A DNA stretch of 64,000 bases from the NCBI GenBank assembly GCA_013347225.1, contig CP054595.1:3530415-3594414 (forward strand). The letters run 5' to 3'. Both the position numbers and the translations under genes were made by a program. This stretch comes from Candidatus Accumulibacter similis (GTDB lineage: Bacteria; Pseudomonadota; Gammaproteobacteria; Burkholderiales; Rhodocyclaceae). The notes below the pieces were generated by a model. That model was not told where the DNA came from, made no database searches, and worked only from the letters and a program-made list of their open reading frames with translations. This document shows positions 59,302 through 64,000 of the stretch, piece after piece; the first letter of the stretch is position 1, and the number at the start of each line of letters is the position of its first letter.

Positions 59302-59869
59302 GCTGCAGCGATTTGATCGCGAGCACACCCAAGGCGGCTACCTACGTTTCGGACTGGTCAGTGGCTTGACTGTGCTCGACTGTGGCGACAGTCATCTGGA
59401 CAGGGATTGCCGGTCCTATCCGCTGCTGGCCGATAACCTGCGGCGGTGGTCCGACAAGCCCGAAGCCGATTGCGCCGAATTGTTCCGCAGGATGGTCTTC
59501 AACGCGGCCGTGACCAACAACAACGACCACCCGCGCAACCATGCCCTGCTGCGCCGACAAAAGGGCTGGCGGCCCTCGCCCGCCTACGACCTAATGCCCG
59601 CACCCGTGGTCAGTCTCGAACGACGCGATCTCGCGTTGAGCGTAGGGCGCTACGGTCGCACGGCCAGCATCTACAACCTGCTCTCCCAGGCAGGGCGGTT
59701 CGGCCTGTCCGCGGAAAAGGCACAACGGGAGATCGAGCACATCGTCGCAATCGTTCGGCAATGGCGGGAGAGCTTCTTCGCTTGTGGCGTGTCGGCAAAG
59801 GACGTCGAGTACATTGCTCCGGCCTTTCTGCCGGCATGCTTCTTCTTTGAAAGGCAGCCCGATGTCTGA
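59302..59869 (+). pseudogene. hipA: hipA toxin gene, 3' part
   Basis: Beginning with the target-site duplicate (59302-59308) and codon 59309, it encodes RFDREHTQGGYLRFGLVSGL and the kinase core with AAVTNNNDHPRNHALL (catalytic-loop region) and YDLMPAPVVS (metal-binding DLMPA in place of the more usual DxxP). It ends at the normal C-terminus (CFFFERQPDV). It has no start codon of its own. Confidence 0.85.
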
Positions 59870-59974
59870 GACAACGCGTATGCGCATCGAGTACGGAGTG
59901 CTCCAGTTGATAGCCGTGGGAAGGCGTCAGCAGACTCCGGCAGACAGCCAAACTTGTCGAGAGGGAGGGGGCGG

Positions 59975-60068
59975 TACATAATCCGGTCTTGTCCCATTGG
60001 GCAAACAGTAAGAATCAGTTTTCAAACAATGGGTTGGGTGTTGTGTTCTGTTCCCTTCGCCCGCTCCA
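59975..60068 (+). repeat. Candidate ICE attachment site (right copy)
   Basis: The right 94-nt repeat aligning to 43495-43588. It ends in TTCCCTTCGCCCGCTCCA (60051-60068), a tRNA-Gly 3' end. Everything to the right looks chromosomal, so this probably is attR of the integrated element. The tRNA-Gly gene itself should be at the left end, outside the window. Confidence 0.7.
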
Positions 60069-60090
60069 TTTCGCCGCTTCTCAGCCACCA

Positions 60091-60792
60091 TCAGCACGGC
60101 CCGGCGCCGGTGCCCGGCTGCCAACGGAGATCGACCCGGCAGCGCCAGAGCGGATGTCCGGAGTCGAGGTACTTGCGCTCGAAGGGGGTGATCGGCGCCG
60201 TTGGAACGTAAGCCTCACAGGCCACCGCGCGCCCGCGCAGCAGTTCGATGGCGACGCAGAGTTCGGCAATGTATATCGGCCAATTGCTGCGGCATTCGAG
60301 CACGCCGGCGAGAGCGAGAACGGTCGGAAATACCGCATGACCGTGCCAGCGCCGGCCGACATGGCAGCTCTTCGGCCAGGGGTTCGGGTAAAGCAGGTAG
60401 TGGCGGTCGAGTCGCCCGCCCGCGTCGTGCAGCAGGCGCCAGTAATCGACGAGGTCGGCGCGCACCAGGTCGAGATTGTCGGGCCAGCCAGCGGCGCCGC
60501 GGCGAGCGCGCGCCAGGCGAACCGCCGACTGGTCGACGCCGATGACGTAGTGACCCGGGAAAGCCCGGGCGAGCGCGGCGGTGCTCTCGCCGACACCGCA
60601 ACCGGAGTCGAGAATCAGTTGCGCGCCGCCCGCGAGACGCTGATAGCGCTCGAAACTGTCGGCAAAGGCGACACGATTGTAGTCCGCGACCGGTTTGCGA
60701 AAGGGCGCCCGGGAATGGCGATCGAGCAGCCGTGCCAAGTACCGATGGACGGTGTCCTGGCCGCTGACCGGCAGTCGCGAGTCAGCGGGCAC
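60091..60792 (-). CDS. TrmB-like tRNA (guanine-N7) methyltransferase
   Basis: A 233-residue methyltransferase. SAM site LILDSGCGVGESTAALARAF, YLLYPNPWPKSCH and the C-terminal TPFERKYLDSGHPLWRCRV match the TrmB family (tRNA m7G46), though divergent. No ATG fits; a GTG at 60792 overlapping the dusC stop gives a good length and N-terminus (VPADSRLPVSG). The two genes are a translational pair of tRNA-modifying enzymes. Confidence 0.72.
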   Translation of the reverse strand: MPADSRLPVSGQDTVHRYLARLLDRHSRAPFRKPVADYNRVAFADSFERYQRLAGGAQLILDSGCGVGESTAALARAFPGHYVIGVDQSAVRLARARRGAAGWPDNLDLVRADLVDYWRLLHDAGGRLDRHYLLYPNPWPKSCHVGRRWHGHAVFPTVLALAGVLECRSNWPIYIAELCVAIELLRGRAVACEAYVPTAPITPFERKYLDSGHPLWRCRVDLRWQPGTGAGPC

Positions 60793-61783
60793 CGGCCTGC
60801 ACGTCGACGCGCGCAACCGCCAGCACCCCGTGCTGCTGCAGCCGCTGATTGACCTCGGCGACCGTGCGCAGCGGGCGAATCGCAAGGAACAGCGCGGCCG
60901 CCTCGACGAAGTTCGGCCGCAGCGCCGCCAACCACAGCTTCAGGCGTCCCGGCGCATGCTGCGGCGCAACCTTGGCGCATACCTGCTGCCAGTACGACGC
61001 CAGCAGGGGCTGCAGTTGCTGCCAGTCGGCGCGGCGATCGCCTTCCTCCTCCTGGCCGGCGGTCAGACGACGGATGTTGCGCGCAAGAAAGGGATCGGCG
61101 ACGGCACCGCGGCCAAGCATCACGTCCCGGCAGCCACTGATGGCACGGCAACGCCGATAGTCGGCCGTCGTCCAGACTTCGCCATTTGCCGCCACCGGCC
61201 GCGACACCACGTCGCGGATGCGGGCAACCCACTCCCAGTGCGCCGGCGGCCGGTAGCCTTCGGCGCGCGTGCGTGCATGGACGACCAGAGAGTCGACGCC
61301 GCCATCTGCGAGCGCCCGCGCGCAGTCGAGCGTCTGCGACGTGTCGCGGACCCCGAGCCGCATCTTGGCGGAGAAGGGGATTGCCGCCGGCACCGCTCGC
61401 CGCACCGCCGACACAATGCGGAAAAGATGCTCCGGATCGGCCAGCAGGGTCGCTCCACCGCCATGACGGTTCACCTTCGGCGCCGGACAGCCAAAGTTGA
61501 GGTCGATCCCGGCCGGCGCCAGCCGCGCGAGCTGCGCCGCATTGTCGGCGAGACAGGCCGGGTCACTGCCGAGCAGTTGCACGACCAGCGGCGTGCCCGC
61601 CCCGGTACGGCCGGCACGCGCGAGTTCCGGGCAGACGCGGACAAAGCTTCGTTGCGGCAGCAGGTTGCCGGAGACGCGGATGAACTCGCTGACCGCCAGA
61701 TCATAGCCGCCGACCCGCGTCAGTACGTCGCGCAGCACATCGTCGAGCAGACCCTCCATCGGCGCCAGCAGCAATCGGCTCAT
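60782..61783 (-). CDS. dusC: tRNA-dihydrouridine synthase C
   Basis: A 333-residue FMN-dependent dihydrouridine synthase: MSRLLLAPMEGLLDDVLRDV, IDLNFGCPAPKVNRHGGGAT (catalytic Cys in NFGCP), SLVVHARTRAEGY and DVMLGRGAVADPFLARNI. It makes dihydrouridine at position 16 in the DusC subfamily. Full length. Chromosomal housekeeping gene next to the element end. Confidence 0.92.
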   Translation of the reverse strand: MSRLLLAPMEGLLDDVLRDVLTRVGGYDLAVSEFIRVSGNLLPQRSFVRVCPELARAGRTGAGTPLVVQLLGSDPACLADNAAQLARLAPAGIDLNFGCPAPKVNRHGGGATLLADPEHLFRIVSAVRRAVPAAIPFSAKMRLGVRDTSQTLDCARALADGGVDSLVVHARTRAEGYRPPAHWEWVARIRDVVSRPVAANGEVWTTADYRRCRAISGCRDVMLGRGAVADPFLARNIRRLTAGQEEEGDRRADWQQLQPLLASYWQQVCAKVAPQHAPGRLKLWLAALRPNFVEAAALFLAIRPLRTVAEVNQRLQQHGVLAVARVDVQAGAR

Positions 61784-62061
61784 CTCGTCCCACCATCCCG
61801 ATCTGGATTGTACGCTGCCGCGGATTCGGGCCGTGCATCACGATCAACCCGTGGATCCTTCGCTGCTCGGTCCGCGCAACCGGCAACCGCCGTTGCCGGT
61901 CGGGCAGACAAGCGGGCCCGGCACGGCGGCACGTGCGTCGAGCGATTGACTCCCGCTGCACGCCGTTTGGCGATAGACTCGCAGGACAGCGCAACTGCGC
62001 CCGCGGCTGCCGGGATGATGCCGCATCCGCGAAACACTGCCACGATTTTCCTCTTGCCAGC

Positions 62062-63609
62062 ATGATCGACCCGAAGAATCCCCTCGAAGTGGCCCGTGAG
62101 ACGTTCCGACTGCTGTCTCTGCGCAAGCTGCTGCCGACGCCGGCAAACTACCAGGCCTACTACAACGAGGTCGCCAAACTGCCCAACGTCGCCGGTTTCC
62201 CCGAGGCACCGCTGCGTCAGCTCGTGGCCGCACTGGGCAGGCTGAGCCTCGAGGCGGGCGAACAGCACCTTTCGGCACTCGAGACGGCGATCGGCAGGCG
62301 CAGCTGGCAAGGCGTTCAGGAGGCGCTGGTGGCGTTCACGACCCGGAACAAGCCCACCGTCGCGCCCGCCGACCAGGGCGAGGCACCGCCCGCCAACGGC
62401 GACAGCGCGCCTGCCTTGCGCACGAGCCTGCTGCCGCCACTGGTGCGCCTGGTCGAAAGCCTGTTGCCGAGCCTCTGTCACGACGACGACTCCCTTCTGG
62501 CACAGGGACGACAGCTGCTGCAGACTCTCGAGGCCCAGGCAGGGGACTGCCATGGACTCCTGCCCCGACTGTCGGCCTTCAGCCAGCGCATCTCGCTGAT
62601 CGCCGAGGAACAGGGCGAAGTCCGGCTGACCCTGCTCAAGCTGCTGCAACTGATCGTCGACAACATTGCTGTGCTCAGCGTGGATGAGCGAAGTGTACAG
62701 GGCCAGATCGATACCCTTGCCAGAGCGGTGCTGCCGCCGCTGACACTGCGCCGCCTCGACGACGTCGAGCGCCGCCTGCAGGATGTCATCGGCCGCCAGC
62801 GCGCAGCCAAGGAGCGCACGCTGGCGGCGCAGGAGGCGATGCGTGCGATGTTGGCCGCCTTCATCGACCAGCTCGCGACGATGAACCAGTCGAGCACGGA
62901 CTTCCAGAACAACCTCGAGGAAAGCGCGCTGCAGATCGCCGACGTGCAAACGATCGAGGACCTGACCCCGCTGCTGCGACGCGTGCTCAACGCTACCCGC
63001 TCGATGGCGACGGAAACCGCTGCCGTGCGCGATCAGTTGGGCAGGCTGCAGACAAGGGTCGTCGATACCAACACGGAACTCGCCCGGCTGCAAGAGGAGT
63101 TGCAGCAAGCGAGCGCCTCGGCGCGCCATGACCCGCTGACCGACGTGCTCAACCGCCGCGGGCTCGACGAGGCTCTGGCGCGCGAGATTGCCGGCATGCG
63201 TCGCAAGACGGAGCAGCCGCTGTCGCTGTCGCTGCTCGACGTCGACAACTTCAAGCAGATCAACGACCGCCTTGGCCACGCGACGGGCGATGACGCACTC
63301 ATCCACTTGGTGCAGGTCGTTCGCCAGTACATGCGGCCGGTCGACACCCTGGCACGTTATGGTGGCGAGGAGTTCGTGATCCTGATGCCGGACACCCGCC
63401 TCGAAGACGGCATGACGGCCATGCGCCGCCTGCAGCGGGAACTGACGCGGAACTTCTTCCTCTCCCGCAACGAGAAGATCCTGATCACCTTCAGCGCCGG
63501 CGTCGCCGAACTGCACCCCGAGGAGTCGGGCGAAGACGCGATCCGGCGGGCAGACCAGGCCATGTACCTCGCCAAGCGCGCCGGCAAGAACCGCGTCATG
63601 GGCGCCTGA
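62062..63609 (+). CDS. Diguanylate cyclase (GGDEF) with helical N-terminus
   Basis: A 515-residue protein. The N-terminal 340 residues are helical and soluble (start MIDPKNPLEVARETFRLLSL, with a long coiled coil about 225-345). The GGDEF domain has DHDPLTDVLNRRGLDEAL-type entry, LDVDNFKQINDRLGHATGDD, and an RYGGEEFVILMPD active site. An RPVD allosteric inhibition site lies five residues before GGEEF. No transmembrane segment is seen, so it is a cytosolic cyclic-di-GMP synthase with an unknown sensory N-terminus. The ATG at 62062 was chosen because the upstream frame lacks homology. Confidence 0.88.
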   Translation: MIDPKNPLEVARETFRLLSLRKLLPTPANYQAYYNEVAKLPNVAGFPEAPLRQLVAALGRLSLEAGEQHLSALETAIGRRSWQGVQEALVAFTTRNKPTVAPADQGEAPPANGDSAPALRTSLLPPLVRLVESLLPSLCHDDDSLLAQGRQLLQTLEAQAGDCHGLLPRLSAFSQRISLIAEEQGEVRLTLLKLLQLIVDNIAVLSVDERSVQGQIDTLARAVLPPLTLRRLDDVERRLQDVIGRQRAAKERTLAAQEAMRAMLAAFIDQLATMNQSSTDFQNNLEESALQIADVQTIEDLTPLLRRVLNATRSMATETAAVRDQLGRLQTRVVDTNTELARLQEELQQASASARHDPLTDVLNRRGLDEALAREIAGMRRKTEQPLSLSLLDVDNFKQINDRLGHATGDDALIHLVQVVRQYMRPVDTLARYGGEEFVILMPDTRLEDGMTAMRRLQRELTRNFFLSRNEKILITFSAGVAELHPEESGEDAIRRADQAMYLAKRAGKNRVMGA

Positions 63610-63677
63610 AAGGTTGCCAGCAGACCGCAACGACACCGATCAGCCCTACCGTGCGTGGCGACGCCGCATCCGGGTAC

Positions 63678-64000
63678 TCAGGACATCGCCTGCGTCAGTG
63701 GCAGGCTCAGGATGAACAGCGCCCCCCCCTGCGGACGGTTGCGGGCCTCCAGACGCCCGCCATGTCGCTCGACGATGCCGTAGCTGATGGACAGGCCGAG
63801 CCCGGTCCCCTGCCCCACCGGCTTGGTGGTGAAGAAGGGATCGAACAGTCGCGACAGGTTGGCCGGCTCGATTCCGGAACCATTGTCGGCGAGGTACAGC
63901 CTGATGGTGCCTTCGCTGATCGAGGCCGAAACCTCGAGCAGTGGTGCGGGGCAACTGGACGTGGCATCACGGGCGTTGAGGACGAGGTTCATCAGCACCT
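63678..64000 (-). CDS. Sensor histidine kinase, C-terminal ATPase domain (partial)
   Basis: About 107 codons at the right edge; the gene continues beyond the window. It is the HATPase_c domain: N box LMNLVLNARDAT, G1 LADNGSGIEP, F box LFDPFFTTKP and G2 GQGTGLGLSIS. It ends LSLPLTQAMS. The sensor and dimerisation parts are outside. Confidence 0.88.
   Translation of the reverse strand, partial: VLMNLVLNARDATSSCPAPLLEVSASISEGTIRLYLADNGSGIEPANLSRLFDPFFTTKPVGQGTGLGLSISYGIVERHGGRLEARNRPQGGALFILSLPLTQAMS

Noticed and set aside
59975..60068. A full tRNA-Gly gene at the right end
   Set aside because: Only the 3' acceptor/T-arm part matches; no GCGGG-type 5' acceptor strand, D-arm or anticodon arm precedes it. 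Treated as an att site.
61780..63636. A 618-codon open frame on the minus strand over the GGDEF gene
   Set aside because: Antisense shadow of the diguanylate cyclase; the plus-strand frame has all GGDEF motifs.

Overview
The window looks like the accessory genome of a GC-rich betaproteobacterium, plausibly Rhodocyclales (Accumulibacter/Azonexus-like). This rests only on gene style and the dusC / GGDEF / TrmB-like flank and is not proven. About 43.5 kb at the left is the ParA-proximal part of an integrative and conjugative element (ICE) of the PFGI-1 / ICEclc class. It is followed by a second mobile segment of about 16.5 kb, and from about 60.07 kb by ordinary chromosome.

ICE core, 1-28.9 kb, all on the minus strand. 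A conjugation block (TIGR03747-like fragment, TraD, TIGR03765, lytic transglycosylase, TIGR03759, a small inner-membrane protein, PilL N-terminal protein) lies at 1-5.3 kb. A helicase and 14 small conserved ICE genes (DUF6094, DUF932, DUF3275, DUF3577, DUF3085 and others) fill 5.5-18 kb. These 15 genes form four transcription units. Each unit begins with a copy of the same two-hairpin leader RNA motif (copies A-D), and three of the four units end in a clear intrinsic terminator. Wobble and compensatory changes show the motif acts as minus-strand RNA. Nearly every gene in these units also has its own hairpin just upstream of its ribosome-binding site. Next come TopB, SSB, DUF3158 and TIGR03761, whose units are preceded by a repeated palindromic operator. 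The maintenance operon alpA-parA-(shi-like)-parB-DUF2857-STY4528 lies at 23-28 kb.

Metal-resistance cargo, 29.4-43.4 kb. A tightly overlapping minus-strand operon runs from an RcnR/DmeR-like repressor through an MFS exporter with a His-rich tail, a P1B-type ATPase lacking the CPC motif, a His-rich small protein, CzcB, CzcA and DUF3240 to CzcC. A LysR regulator follows it. Beside it lie a truncated CadA joined to a transglutaminase fragment, a CsoR/RcnR-type repressor and a second LysR regulator.

Second segment, 43.59-60.07 kb. It is bounded by two 94-bp imperfect direct repeats, each ending in an 18-nt tRNA-Gly 3'-end-like sequence, which are candidate attachment sites. It carries the most interesting locus: a sigma-region-4 protein, an unknown partner, an ImmA-type peptidase fused to a UvrD helicase and Fe-S nuclease-like tail, a triple-ubiquitin-fold protein, an E1-like ThiF enzyme with a DUF6791-like N-terminus, and a DUF6527-like protein. 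I infer a ubiquitin-like conjugation/defence cassette. Downstream are an IS630 element, an IS5 element, and a hipBA locus whose hipA toxin is broken by both a 1-nt deletion and a 4.4-kb IS21-family element carrying an additional ParB-like gene and a zinc-finger gene.

Chromosome, 60.07-64 kb: a TrmB-like methyltransferase overlapping dusC, a diguanylate cyclase, and the 3' part of a sensor histidine kinase.
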